From: Fomitopsis serialis
Taxonomy: Eukaryota > Basidiomycota > Agaricomycetes > Polyporales > Fomitopsidaceae
Assembly (NCBI RefSeq): GCF_022376445.1
Contig: NW_025955019.1
Span: forward strand, 1 to 64,000
Length of the DNA: 64,000 nucleotides
Reading direction: 5' to 3'
The notes below the pieces were generated by a model. The model ran no database searches. It saw nothing but the letters and a program-made list of their open reading frames with translations, and was not told the origin of the DNA. The translations under genes and the position numbers were made by a program. Positions 11,547 to 23,063 of the stretch are shown piece after piece. Positions within the stretch are counted from its first letter, which is position 1; the number at the start of each line of letters is the position of its first letter.

Positions 11547-12929
11547 TCACTCCCAAGTGTTCCGCCAACTCACGTCCGGCATCCCAGCCCAGCGATGTAC
11601 ATTGCGTCGCATAAAGTATGCCACACATATCCGCTCCGCCGACGCCTGTGGAACATCATGGGGGAGGCGAGTGCCCGAGAATGCGGTGACCGTTCCGGTT
11701 TTGTAAGGAAGTCGGAGACCCAAAGTCGGAAACTTGATGTACTGCTCGGGATCGCCACCAATCGTCATCAGGATGTCGTACCACTCCTTCGGAGACAGCA
11801 TGTCCCGATGAACCGGGCTCGCTCGGTTTGTGATTACCGAAAGGGCATTGAACGGGTTGTGCCATAAATCTACAATGCTGGCCCGGTCCGGGTCGCTTCG
11901 CAGAGCTTCAATAGAGGCACGACCGGCGTCATACAAATCCGGATGCATGATGCGCAGCATGCCGGATATGATGATATGCGGATGGGCCATCTGGTCTAAC
12001 CACATGTGACCGGCGGGGCCGGTGTTCGGATCGGTGAGCAAGCGAGAGACCAGTGGGACGTCGTTGGCGCCCTGCTAAACTTTGAGCGAACAATTCGGGA
12101 AGTCTATCCGGAGACGTACAGCGTGTCCGAGCCAGAACCACCCCGGCGAAAACGCGACACACGCCGGCTTAAGGTCGTCCCCCTCCTGCGGCTCCCGGAA
12201 ATTCTCGATATTTTCCCTCCAGCTTGCACTCGCCTTGGGGCGATTGTGGGAGAGAAGTGGATTGAGACCGATTGTGGCGTGCCATATCGCTCTCTTGTAC
12301 TCGGTCATAGACAGTTGGCGGTGGACATATGTATTCTGGCGTACCTGGAAGACCTCCGTGATCACGCCGGGAAGGTGCCACATCAGCACCCGGCCCTGAT
12401 TGTCAGCGATGGTAAGCGGATCCTGGCAGTCCTCGTATTGCACTGCGGCCAATTCATCATCGTCCGGTACAGTGCATGGATGAGTCGACGCATCCCACTG
12501 TACAGTCCCTGCCTGGTGAATGAGTGGATGAGCATGTAGGCGAACGATTGATGAGTGCTCACGGCGATTCCTGTACGCGTCGGCCAGCATCTGCGCTGCA
12601 CGCCTGGCCTGGCGAACCAGATAGACGTCGAGGAGCAGTCCGGGAAGCGGAGCGGCGCCGGGGCGCGATGCCGGCACCGAGAGGAAGTAGAGGTACAATG
12701 CCTCCAGATACGAGCAGTACTGGTTGTGCACTTGGGATACTGTGACCATGGTGGGGATTGATGCAGAGTCGTATGAGCGACGTCGCAAGTCCCCAGACAA
12801 CGCCGGATGCACGTCCCTGAAAAAAAGCGGCCTCATGGTTACCTTGTGTATAGCATGTGGCTTCCTCATGGCCCAGATAAGGACTCGAAAGGATGGCTGA
12901 CCCGCTGCATGATCACTACTTATCAACAT
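11547..12929 (-). CDS. TET/JBP-type 2-oxoglutarate/Fe(II) dioxygenase with one in-frame TAG
   Basis: One frame runs on the minus strand from 12929 to 11547, broken only by TAG at 12075-12077 (context GTT TAG CAG). The upstream half contains RVLMWHLPGVITEVFQV and CVAFSPGWFWLGHA. The downstream half is the catalytic double-stranded beta-helix: FNALSVITNRASPVHRDM gives the HxD iron motif (about 11800), LRLPYKTGTVTAFSGTRL the central strands, LPHDVPQ the second iron His (about 11655), and ERICVAYFMR the Arg expected to bind 2-oxoglutarate. The family oxidises methylated pyrimidines in DNA (TET) or thymine (JBP). Basidiomycetes have many copies, often inside KDZ transposons, which matches the setting here. 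The true start is uncertain because upstream introns may exist. The stop may be a mutation, a sequencing error or, less likely, a readthrough site. Confidence 0.75.
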
Positions 12930-13025
12930 TGATGGGAGATAATATTATCATCTGCCATCCATTTGTTGACGCATCGTCCGACCAGCCGACGTTCCTTTGG
13001 CTTGCCTGATCCAGGGCTCAATTCT

Positions 13026-14170
13026 AGCGGTAAGCCGGTGCTGTACAAGGCCGGCCGGAGCGTTGGAGACGAGAGGTGCCCGGCCGGACAGCCCTCCGGC
13101 CGGCACGTTGGAACGGGGGATGGGGTGCTACGGGTGCACCGCTGGGGGACACATGGGCAGGGTGCAGGCCGGCCGGAACGTTGTGGATGAGAGGTGCCCG
13201 GCCGGACAGCCCTCCGGCCGGCACGTTGGAACGGGGGATGGGATGCTCCGGGTGCACCGCTGGGGGACGCAGGGGCAGGGTGCAGGCCGGCCGGAACGTT
13301 GTGGATGAGAGGTGCCCGGCCGGACAGCCCTCCGGCCGGCACGTTGGAACGGGGGATGGGATGCTCCGGGTGCACCGCTGGGGGACGCAGGGGCAGGGTG
13401 CAGGCCGGCCGGAACGTTGTGGATGAGAGGTGCCCGGCCGGACAGCCCTCCGGCCGGCACGTTGGAACGGGCGATGGGATGCTCCGGGTGCACCGCTGGG
13501 GGACGCAGGGGCAGGGTGGAGGGCCGGCCGAAACGTTGGAGACGAGAGGTGCCCGGCCGGACAGCCCTCCGGCCGGCACGTTGGAACGGGGGATGGGGTG
13601 CTCCGGGTGCACCGCTGGGGGACACATGGGCAGGGTGCAGGCCCGCCGGAACGTTGTGGATGAGAGGTGCCCGGCCGGACAGCCCTCCGGCCGGCACGTT
13701 GGAACGGGGGATGGGATGCTCCGGGTGCACCGCTGGGGGACGCAGGGGCAGGGTGCAGGCCGGCCGGAACGTTGTGGATGAGAGGTGCCCGGCCGGACAG
13801 CCCTCCGGCCGGCACGTTGGAACGGGGGATGGGGTGCTCCGGGTGCACCGCTGGGGGACACATGGGCAGGGTGCAGGCCGGCCGGAACGTTGTGGATGAG
13901 AGGTGCCCGGCCGGACAGCCCTCCGGCCGGCACGTTGGAACGGGGGATGGGATGCTCCGGGTGCACCGCTGGGGGACGCAGGGGCAGGGTGCAGGCCGGC
14001 CGGAACGTTGTGGATGAGAGGTGCCCGGCCGGACAGCCCTCCGGCCGGCACGTTGGAACGGGCGATGGGATGCTCCGGGTGCACCGCTGGGGGACGCAGG
14101 GGCAGGGTGGAGGGCCGGCCGGAACGTTGGGGACGAGACGTATCCGGCCGGCCTGCCCTGCGGCCGGAAC
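13026..14170. repeat. 118-bp GC-rich tandem array, about nine full units
   Basis: The string GTGCCCGGCCGGACAGCCC recurs at 13076, 13194, 13312, 13430, 13549, 13667, 13785, 13903 and 14021, a period of 118 bp (one step of 119). A degenerate tenth unit follows to about 14170. Units contain nested CCGGCCGG palindromes. Units 4 and 9 share the variants GGGCGATGGGA and GGGTGGAGGGCC, and units 1, 5 and 7 share ACACATGGGCAGG, so the array looks like a duplicated block of four to five units. Because 118 leaves remainder 1 on division by 3, long open frames appear on both strands (up to 401 codons); these are artefacts. Confidence 0.95.
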
Positions 14171-14285
14171 GTTGGTACGCTACCGTCTGCAACGTTGACC
14201 CGGACCCCTCCGGCCGGCGCCGGCCGCACCGTCTTAGACGGCCGAATCTCACTCCGGGTCTACCGTTCGAAACGTCAAATCTTAC

Positions 14286-16828
14286 TCAGTAGGCTCGCTT
14301 AGCTTGTTCGAAGAGATGAGGACACGGAACACCGGAACCCTTGAGATAGTCCGCAAGCAGTGACTCCGGTGTCGTCGTCTCGCATCCTGAGCCTTGTACA
14401 GCAGCACGGAAGGCTTCCCTCTTGTCCGCAGTCATGTTCCTGATGCGTACGTGCTGAAGGAGGGAGTCATATGACGAGACAGAGGATACCCAAAGAAGAC
14501 TGTAGAACATCTGTGCGCCGCTTTGCAGTTTCTGGACAGCCTATAAAACGAGAACGAAGTATTAGAAGTTAGAAATCACAAGAGCTCTAAGAAGCGTACG
14601 TCAGGGAAAGAGAAGCCATTCTTGCATGCTAGGCGGAGACCACGCATGAACGCCTGGAGCTCTGGGTGTTCGGGAGGTTCAGTGCCAACTATGACACGAT
14701 AAAGCATGTCTACTGCTATAACATGATGGGACTCCTCGCTGCGGTCCTGCAGTAGCTGCACCTACATTACAAGGTCAGCCGCTGAAGCTATTGCATCCTG
14801 CCAAAGGAAAACTTACGTCAAGAGATAAATATTGAGCAAGGAATGACCGAAAGCCCCTGATGTCGTCCGTTGGGCCTAGGCTGAGCCAGTTCTGGAGGAA
14901 CTCCTTCAAGTCAGGGTGCCACTCGCCGACCAATTCAGGACTAATCTTCGTTATGTCGCAGTCGTTGAGGCAATAATGCAGGAACACAGGGTCTAGCGGC
15001 TCAGGAGGTGCGCCGTTGATCATCATCAAGGCAGCCACTGCACCCAGGACGCCCAAGTCGCGAGTGCGGTTTGCTGGCAAGTATCGAGACGCCGCCATAG
15101 TCAACGACGTGGCAATGGAAGACCGCTCATCCGCTCTGGACTCAAACCATTTGGGCTTGTCTCCGCTGTACTTTTCGAATAAGAGCTGGAGTACCTCGCG
15201 CTCTATGCCTTGCCCGCATTGCCTCAGACGGCCATCAAGGCCTTGTCTGCCAGTAGAGAATAGTCAGTCAATCGTGGAATACATGGATACAGACGTGTGA
15301 CAAACATCACAAAGGACCTCTCTGGAGCGAGGATCTGAGAGAAATCGTTGGATTCCAAGGCTTGCTCTATGTATTCGCGCATCTTGGCAGCGACGTCAGT
15401 GACATCAGGGCCAGCGATGACATGTAAGGCAGCAGGAGGATCTCCGGGATTGGCCGCAGCATAGATATTGTCGGCGAAGCCGTCAAGATCAAAGTATTCA
15501 TCTGAGGCGTGCGATGTGGCAAAGGCTACCTCCCCAGTCCAGATCCGTGGTGGTAGAGACCTGATCTCAGCAATAGAACCAGTGCGTTGTAAGGAAGAGA
15601 CCGGGAAGCTAATGTTGCTACTTCCGGTGTTGGCAGTAGGATGCGAGGCCATGGTAGTCCTATCGCTGGACGCCAGCCTAGAAGAGCGGCGAAGACTGGC
15701 AGTTGGCTCAGATGGCACCGCTGCTGCCACCGCATCCTCGATCTGCGGGCAGAAGGGATTGTCAGCAGTGTTGCCAGCCTGCCGTATCACGACAACATGG
15801 TGACATACCTCTGGAGAAGTGTTGTTCGAAATGGCTAGGCCTTGAGAGAGAATGGCTAGGGCTTCCTCCTCACCATCCGATGCTCCGTCCGACTCGCCAC
15901 CAGATGTTGCAGTGGCTGCATCGTCGTCATCGGTCGAGGATGGGTGGTTGTCACACGGGAAACGTGACCAGATGCGTATGCCGGCACAGCTGTGACGACG
16001 CAATAGACCCCCGTCTGACCCCTGCAATGGCAAAAGTCCAGAGAACCTCGGTGATCTCACGACTCAAGCAGAAGGTCAGTTTCCTTGCATACATCACAAG
16101 CTCGGGAGAACTAACTGAAGTGGACGACGAAGTGACCATCCTCGAGGGAGAGATCAGGCTTGAAGTAGCGGGTCTTGTCCATGAGCATATCACTCAAGGT
16201 AAGCTGCGCGGTGAGCGCCTGCCGTTTAAGCGTAACGAGTGCTGAGTTTTGCGTAGAGCCCTTGTTGCGGAATCCAAGAAGTTGAAGTGGCTGGCGCTCG
16301 TGTTCGACCAGTAGGTGCATATTTGATGCTGCGCCAAAGATGTATCGCTGGGGTGATGCCTCCATAGCCGACACGATAGTCTTGATGAGATCCAAGACGT
16401 AGGTATGGACTGGAACGACATGGAAGTGAAGGAGGCCAAGTTTGTCTAGATCCCGATTGAAAGAATGGCGCGAAAACGTATAAAGATACAGCGTATCATT
16501 CTCATCCTAGAATTGAGCTGATGAGCACTGATACCACTGCTTGACAGTCACTGACGACTCACCCTTGGGGGTATACTTTGACCTTGATCCGGACCAAGGG
16601 TTCAGAGGACAAAGAGCCAGGCTACACCGGCATATTCATACATGATAAGTCTGTACTTACAGTCCACGGATGATACATGTATGGCATCAGGAAAAACGCT
16701 CTGGCCGCCCAACAGCTTGTATACCTCCAAGAGCTGGGACAACCTAGGGCGATTACTTGAAGAGCTCTTGTGTACCCAGCAGCGTCTCTCGGACATGTTT
16801 CATAGCACTCTGTAATTACTCGTGCCAT
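14286..16828 (-). pseudogene. HECT-like family protein, C-terminal half, truncated
   Basis: Minus-strand exons read, in order: RLSQLLEVYKLLGGQSVFPD; a segment with HERQPLQLLGFRNKGST; an acidic and Ser-rich linker; EYFDLDGFADNIYAAANPG; RSFVMFVTRLYPCIPRLTDY; RYLPANRTRDLGVLGAVAAL; EPLDPVFLHYCLNDCDI; HPDLKEFLQNWLSLGPTDD; HPELQAFMRGLRLACKNGF; and finally GSGVPCPHLFEQAKRAY with a stop at 14286. This order resembles the large HECT-like family expanded in agaricomycetes, recognised from memory. The catalytic HECT C-lobe that should follow is missing: the reading stops about 100 bp from the 118-bp repeat array. Loss of the 3' end to the left KDZ element is the simplest explanation. Introns at 14511-14575 and 14762-14774 are plausible but were not fully resolved. 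Confidence 0.5.
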
Positions 16829-18470
16829 CGCTCACTGCAATCACTGACCCATTGGCATCTCTGTAGAGAGCTAAGGCCATGCCCACCTTCAACCTCAGAC
16901 TGCTCAATCACTTAGCACCAGATGGCATCGCATTGGATAGATGAATATTATTACAGAGCACGTAAGCACTTCCAAACAACAAATCTACTGTACTAGTGAA
17001 TCAAGTACGAATATGATGCCAAAGCAGGTGGACTAGACAGTGAGTGAGCGGATTATAAGCTACGTCCCAATTTGTATGTGCAAGCCTTTACGCACATGAT
17101 ACCACCTATAGACCAAGTTGTCCGTGGCCTGTTGGGGACTGTGGGCTTGTCGCGGTTGATCTGCAGAACCGCAAACCATGGGTCAGCCCGCCCTCGTTCC
17201 CAGAATCGCGCCAGGCTGGCGCAGTAACAATAGTTGTTGGTAGGTACACTATATAGACAACTCACTAAAGCTTTGCTTTTGTTCGTCACTCCTGCCCTTC
17301 GTCCTTGTACTATCTCCTTCGCCAGTGCACGCTTCGCTCATGCCTTTCACGCTTGATTCCAATGCGTTGACTTGAGCGTGTGGTTGTTGTTTGTTGTACG
17401 AGTCGGCGGCAGCACCGCACCGCTGCCCGTCTGGCACAGTTGCGCGAGCGGCGGGTACGAAAGAGGTACGAGAGAACTGACGTATCTGTGAGCAGGTAAT
17501 ATCGATGGGCAGGTGAGTGCGCGCGACAGCGCGTGACAACAGAGACTTAGGCATTGCAAAAAATGGTACTCGCAGGTGCTGGTGAAAAGCGACAAGTTGT
17601 GAGTGAGCCTGAGGGACCAGAGACTTACACCGGATTCACGTACTAGCATTCACGGATTTGAACAAGACTCGAATCGGCATCGGCGTCGAAGTCGAAGATG
17701 TTATGCGTCGCCTCCTTCAAGTTGTCGCTCCCGTGGCTCGACGACGTCTGTGAATCCACAATGAACGGTGGCGACGGCTATCCTGCAAGGACAGCAGTGG
17801 TCAATGTATGCACAACAAACAGGACACACAGTACGTACTACAGCAGACTTTCATGAATTTGACTGAGGCCATAGTAATGGACGCGCGGTCGGGAAAGAGC
17901 GCCGGGTGACCAGCCGAGGGTGGGCACAAGAGCCAAAGGCTGGCGGTGGGTGGGCAAGCGAGTAAATCAGTGGTATTTGTGAACACGTGCGTTCGCAAGA
18001 AGGGGAAGTAAGGCGGCGGAAACGCGAACTTGCCCGCAAGGCTAGTGACCGAGACGCGTGACAAGAGGAAGTGAGTAAGCGAGGGAGAGAAGTCGAGGGT
18101 GCGTGCAGGCCGGATGAGCGGACGGACACACCGGCATTTGAGCAGGATGGACGGACTGGCAGGTAGTAGGTGTAGGCACCGTGAGCTCATTGCTCATTGA
18201 TGTGCTCGCCGAGAGGCATCCGCTACGATTCACAACGTTGTAAGCTAATGTACACGGTCAAAGAGACGTCAACAGGAGAACATAAGTACAGAGCAACACC
18301 TCCAGCTAGTGGCTGGCACACTACGGAGCAAACAAGCTGGAAACTGAGGTAGTCGGCATGGGTAGTGATACGTGACGGCGGAGCAACGATTGTGCACTGA
18401 TGTGGGAGTGGGTTCAGAATGAAACAGTATAGGAAATGGAAGACGCACACTTCAATCCTATGCCACATCC
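16829..18470. other. 1.6-kb stretch inside the HECT-like gene without coding support
   Basis: The N-terminal half of the HECT-like gene ends at an in-frame stop at 18471, and recognisable coding resumes only at 16828. The open frames between are Ser/Pro/Leu-rich and show no domain. Either this is an insertion that broke the gene or the two halves are separate remnants. No terminal repeats were found by eye. Confidence 0.4.
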
Positions 18471-19494
18471 CTAGTCTTCCCCCTGTCCTTCCTCCACGGT
18501 TATCACGGTGTAGCCGGCTTCACCGTGCAAGGGTCGCACGGCAACCTTTCCCATGGGAGAAGAAAAATAGCGGACCTTCCAAGCCGCGCGTACGTATTGC
18601 CGGGGATTAGGCAGACCCACTGGCCATAGAAAGTCGAGCTCAACGAAGCCGACCTTCATAGAGCACAGGGGTAGCTTGGGCGCCGACCTTGCGCGTATTC
18701 CAGGGCGTACAGAGTGTCTTCAATATGAGACAGCCTGTAGACAGGAATTTGCCGGAGTGGGAGTGGGAAGTGACACTGCCCGCTGGCCAAGGAAAACGAG
18801 TTTGCGAGTGCATCGAAGTGGTCGATAGTTGTCGGAGAGTTGGCCCTCAAATACCTATTCAGCCCAGGAATGACCTGGATGGTCAGGGGCTGAACGAAAG
18901 GAATGACGATCTCCCCGTCCCGTACTTCGCATATGAGGGGAAGCGATAGCGGGGCACGATGCTCCTACTCCGTTTGCACATTAGTCAGAAAGGACTGTCA
19001 AGCAAAAATGGGATGTGAAACGCACCGCAGCATATACTAGCACCTCGACCTGTGCCTTCCTCGTTCCCTCCTTCAGGCAGGCCGGCACCCATCTCTCTTG
19101 CCCACCGTAGCTCTCCGGAATGGCACCCAAGAAGACCCACCCACCCAGCCGGGCTGGCGGATCCAGTTCCTGCATACGACGGCGAACCAATTTGAACTTC
19201 TCGCGTGACAATTGGACTCTGGGGTGCGGCTTCATCCGGCAGGAAGACGTGTTGAACATCGGACACTGCGTTGTCACTGTGTATTAGCAATGGCACAAAT
19301 GAAGGACGGACTCGAAGCGATTCCAAACTCACGTAACTGAACACCGTTCCAAAGCCTCTGCTCTCCAAACAGACGATAGAGACATGGCAGATGTCTGATT
19401 CCACTAAACATCTCTCCGCACTTTGTAAAACGGTCTTGAATGTTGGTAGTGCCCGCGCCACGATCTTAGCAACTCGGGAGTCAAAAGAAGCCAT
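18471..19494 (-). pseudogene. HECT-like family protein, N-terminal half
   Basis: Starts at ATG 19494 (MASFDSRVAKIVARALPTF). It continues through SIVCLESRGFGTVF, an exon with VQHVFLPDEAAPQSPIVTRE, then LDPPARLGGWVFLGAIPESY and QERWVPACLKEGTRKAQVEV. Further on are IVIPFVQPLTIQVIPGLNRY, SLASGQCHFPLPLRQIPVYR and LDFLWPVGLPNPRQYVRAAW, ending TVITVEEGQGED and TAG at 18471. The alternation WVFLG...WVPAC followed by LPLP...LPDPR-like segments fits the front of the same HECT-like family as the block at 14286-16828. The reading changes frame near 18660, where either an intron or a one-base indel is required. The gene would be one unit with the downstream half if the intervening 1.6 kb were absent. Confidence 0.5.
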
Positions 19495-19776
19495 GGAGAA
19501 AGCTTTGCAATGAATGATGAGTAGCCAGATGGAAGTGGGTGTGAAAGCAAGTCTGAAGCGTCTCGCAGCCCACGCGAACACCTATTGAAGTCGCCCACAA
19601 GTGTTAAACCGCGTTCAAGAGCCTTGTCTATCAGGCCCGAATGTACAAAATATGACGATTGAAGCGATTTTCTCCGCGTCTCTACAAAAGAGTACATAGT
19701 AAACTAATGTGTCGCAGACAATCGCAATCGCAATGGTGCTCGTGGACATGAATAATGTGAATTCTACTGTACGGCA

Positions 19777-22700
19777 TTACCAGAGAGTCTGATACGCATA
19801 GATCCCAGCCCAATTATTCAGATAGAACCGGTTAACTACGTCCAGAACATTCTCCGACATCCAGTCTGTAGGAACAGCTCCTCTAGGGCAATCACGAAAT
19901 GCCGGTATGAGCTGGCAGGATTGTCGTATTTGCTCCAGAGGAATGATTGCGCCTTGGGGAAGGCCGTCAGTCCGCAACGCCGGCTTACTCACCGCGTACA
20001 TGAGATGCGTAGGATCTGGTGCACCCGGGAAGCGAGTGTACCATTCCACATAGGCCAGAGGCCCTCGAGGCCACCACGCGGGGGCAGGGCCACCACCTTG
20101 AGCGGCGGAGAGCTTCTTGGGCAAAGTGAAGATCACCTTGACTCTGCCAGCTCGTGTGCCTGCAATTCGTAAGGTCAGAACTGTGGCGTGTCCTGCACGC
20201 GAATATTAGACTCACCTTTGACACCAGTTGACTCCGCCTCCTCAGTATCCAGCGCGATGATAGTATCGAACCGGTTTTTTCGACCCTGTCTGACCCCACC
20301 CGGCACTGCCTTGACGACGTCAAGCTCGTCCTTCCCATCCGACAGCTCATTCCGCTTGAACTGGAATTTATGATAGACATCTACTCGATCAAACGGCAAC
20401 CAGGTTCGCGCCAGATCCTGTCGAGTCAGCCGGAGTTCGTCAGGTTGTAAGCTGTTGATGAGCCCAACCAAAGCCGTCGTGAATCCCGGAGCACTATGAC
20501 GCTCTTGGATCCTCGCGAGATGTTGTTGAGGTGCAGGCGGATACTTGGCAATCTTCACGCAGCTCGGGTGGACTGTGTGCGCTGCAGCCATGTCATCATC
20601 TTCGGCCGGTCCCACCGGGTCTGGCATCGCTCCGCCCTCGCTTCAGCTACTCCCTCGCGCTCCCCTCCTCCTCTTCCTCTGGCAGATCCTCCGCCTCTTC
20701 GTCCGCCCGACGCTCGTTCTGGAAGACCTCGTAGAGTGCCATTTTCTCTCGGCGCGAAATCCATCGGACCATTTGCGGGAACTCGTCCTTGTGATTTGAG
20801 GCTCGCCACGCGTCCTTCGCCAGGTCGATGTGCAACCTTTCGAACATTTCCGTGTTATAATTATCCGTCGTGCCAAAGAGTCGGATGGATTCGACGTAAT
20901 GGAGGAGGGAATGTAGCTTGGGTATGTTGAGGTGGTCTCGTATGCCGAGCTTCACGAGGACGTCCTTGTGTTTGTGAAATGTCTTCAGAGCCTCTGTGAG
21001 ATATTGTAGAGTAGCATCGTCGTGGGTAGGGTACTGAGCGAGATAAATGAAATCTAGAAGTGAGCGGAATGCGAGCATGACGGGTTTCGAGATCTTCCCT
21101 ATGAGACATCCCAGTAGGATTCTCGCCATGTCCTTCCGTTCCTTTCCAGAGACCTGCGCCAGAGATGAGATACCTTGTTTGAAATGTCTGATCCCAAACG
21201 CCGGAGGGAGACAGCGGAGGCGGCTGTCGAGCTCGTCCGGGCCCAGGAGATCCTCGCACCAAGACACCAGGTGCTTGAAGATGCCCTGATAGAGCTGGTG
21301 CAAGACGTCGGGAGTGACAGACATGTGTATGTCAGTGTAGGGTAGGTCGGTCCAGAACGGTCTCTTGACTCCACCGCTGACGTCCCTGTCCATGCACAGG
21401 GACTCAGCAGCGCTCGCGCTACGATCTTCGGCCCAAGCCTCCGTAATTATCTTCTCCGTTCCCTCGGCGGTGCGCTGCTCACTTGCCGATTCCGCTTCCA
21501 GTTTGTCGGCAGGGCAGCAGCACTTGGGACAAGTCCCATACTTGGAACAGGTGACGAGGGCCTGCTCCGGGTAGTCGGCGACGTAGGCAGCCAAGACTGG
21601 ATGTACTCGCCTGACGCTGCCATCCCCGCTAGTCACATCCATCCCGTCCACGCCGGCACGCACAAGGGGCCTAAGGATGACCCTCATGGCAGCATGAAAC
21701 AGTCGCTGAGACCGGGCCTTGCGCTCACGCTTCGTCAGCTTCTCCTTCCCAACCTTGGACACTGGTAGGTAGCCCAATAAGATGCAAGCGTGTTCGGAGG
21801 GTTTGCGGCGTATGGCGCGAGGTATATTGCCAAGCGTGAGGTAGACGGGATACGCGGATTTGTTGCCAGAAAATGAGTAAGCTGAGTCTTATCCGTGGAG
21901 ATGATAACTGGGGCAAGGGTCGCCCCCTCCGGTAGCAATTGCTGCAAGAAAACGGTCAGAAATATGTGCTTTATGAAGTATATGGATATGGCTAACGTAC
22001 CTGTACTGAACTCCACCAGAGTCCGGTCCACATTTCGGTGAAGATACGTCTTGTCTTGGATGTATCCGCGAAGACCCGCCGTGGTCGATAGACGATGTGT
22101 TTGGCGTGGGCGGGGTTACCGAGTAGGGCCTTGATCGCTTCGAGTATATCGCGGTAGCGTATGAGGTGAACCTCGTCTAGTCGGTCAGGAAACGTCAGAG
22201 ACGTTGTCTTCCACGTTGCTCTGTCGGGAATTGTGTCGACCTTCATAAATAGTTGCCTTACGTCTTTGAAGGTGAGCCCCAGCTTTTCCACAACCTGCAG
22301 TCCGTCATAATGGATCAGAGACTTCACTACTGCTTGAGAAAACTGGGTCGAGACGCACCCCGGGTATACTTAGAAATCGATTCAACGACTTCTGCCCAAC
22401 GTCTTCCCTAATAACCCACATGGCGACCTGCCAATCCAACTCGGATGCGAACGGTCTCCACTTGAGATTAGGGTCTGGACACGCCGCCGGTGGTCCTTCC
22501 TCGCCGTCCACTTCCATTGGGACATCATCTCCCTGAGCTTCTTCCCCTGGGTCCTCCGCGAAATACGCCTTCCACGTGTCAACGATCCTCTCCTCCATTC
22601 GTATTACCCGTCCCGCCATAGTGTCTTCTTCAACAACTCTGGTGTCCTCGTCGTCGTCCAATGCCGGCACGGTAAGCGGCGGTCTTGCAGGCGGAATACG

Positions 22701-23063
22701 AGCACTGGATGACGAGGCTTCGCCCTCACCCGGAAACCGTGAGTCTGCAGCGGGAGATGAAGGGAGATCGAAACGAAATAGTTCCCTATGCTGAAGGACA
22801 TCCAGGAAATCTTCCGGGTCTTGGTCCATGGCATCGGGTCCGGCTCCAGAGCCCGTGTCGTTGTCCGCAATGGATTCAATGACGTCTGGCACGTCGTATA
22901 CTCGTGGGACTGCGTTCTTGCCCTTCCGAAACCACTTGCACGACCGGGCGGTGGAGAGATGAGCCATGACACCTTGGCTGGTTCGGAAGGGTTTGTCACA
23001 GGCCGGACAGATATTTCCGTCTTCATAACCTGGACGGACGAACGGGGCAGTTGGTAGAGTCAT
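19777..23063 (-). CDS. Plavaka-type transposase with N-terminal C2H2 zinc finger
   Basis: Minus-strand gene from ATG 23063 (MTLPTAPFVRPGYEDG). A C2H2-like finger (CPACDKPFRTSQGVMAHLS) opens it, followed by an acidic linker, RPFASELDWQVAMWVIREDV, then after an intron of about 68 nt VVEKLGLTFKDVRQLF, RRIFTEMWTGLWW, and the core: PEGATLAPVIISTDKTQLT, LGYLPVSKVGKEK, HPVLAAYVADYPEQALVTC, KYGTCPKCCCP, DIHMSVTPDVLHQLYQGIFK, LLHYVESIRLFGTTDNYNTE. C-terminal exons end NNWAGIYAYQTLW at 19777. This order is that of the Plavaka (CACTA-related) family of fungal DNA transposons. One base is missing near 21872 (next to a T run) if LT is to be followed by FSGNKSAYPVYLTLGNIP, and the exon joint near 20630-20650 is unresolved. 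Terminal inverted repeats were not identified. Confidence 0.8.

Larger units (their letters stand above)
1068..14285. mobile_element. Left KDZ-class element carrying a TET/JBP dioxygenase (limits approximate)
   Basis: The block holds a KDZ (Kyakuja-Dileera-Zisupton) transposase, a divergent partner gene, two small genes, a TET/JBP dioxygenase and three GC-rich tandem arrays. TET/JBP genes are known passengers of KDZ transposons in basidiomycetes. The right limit is set near 14285 because the 118-bp array and its degenerate tail stop there and a truncated HECT-like gene begins. The left limit is arbitrary and may lie outside the window. No terminal inverted repeat or target duplication was identified by eye. 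Confidence 0.55.

Noticed and set aside
13026..14170. CRISPR-like look of regularly spaced repeats
   Set aside because: Units are contiguous without unique spacers, the genome is eukaryotic and no cas genes exist.
13024..14252. Open frames of 195-401 codons on both strands
   Set aside because: They are translations of the 118-bp tandem array, whose length shifts through all frames; no start, intron or domain supports a gene.
17801..18190. A 129-codon minus-strand frame in the HECT-like gap
   Set aside because: Ser/Pro/Leu-rich, no domain, does not fit between the two halves of the gene in frame.
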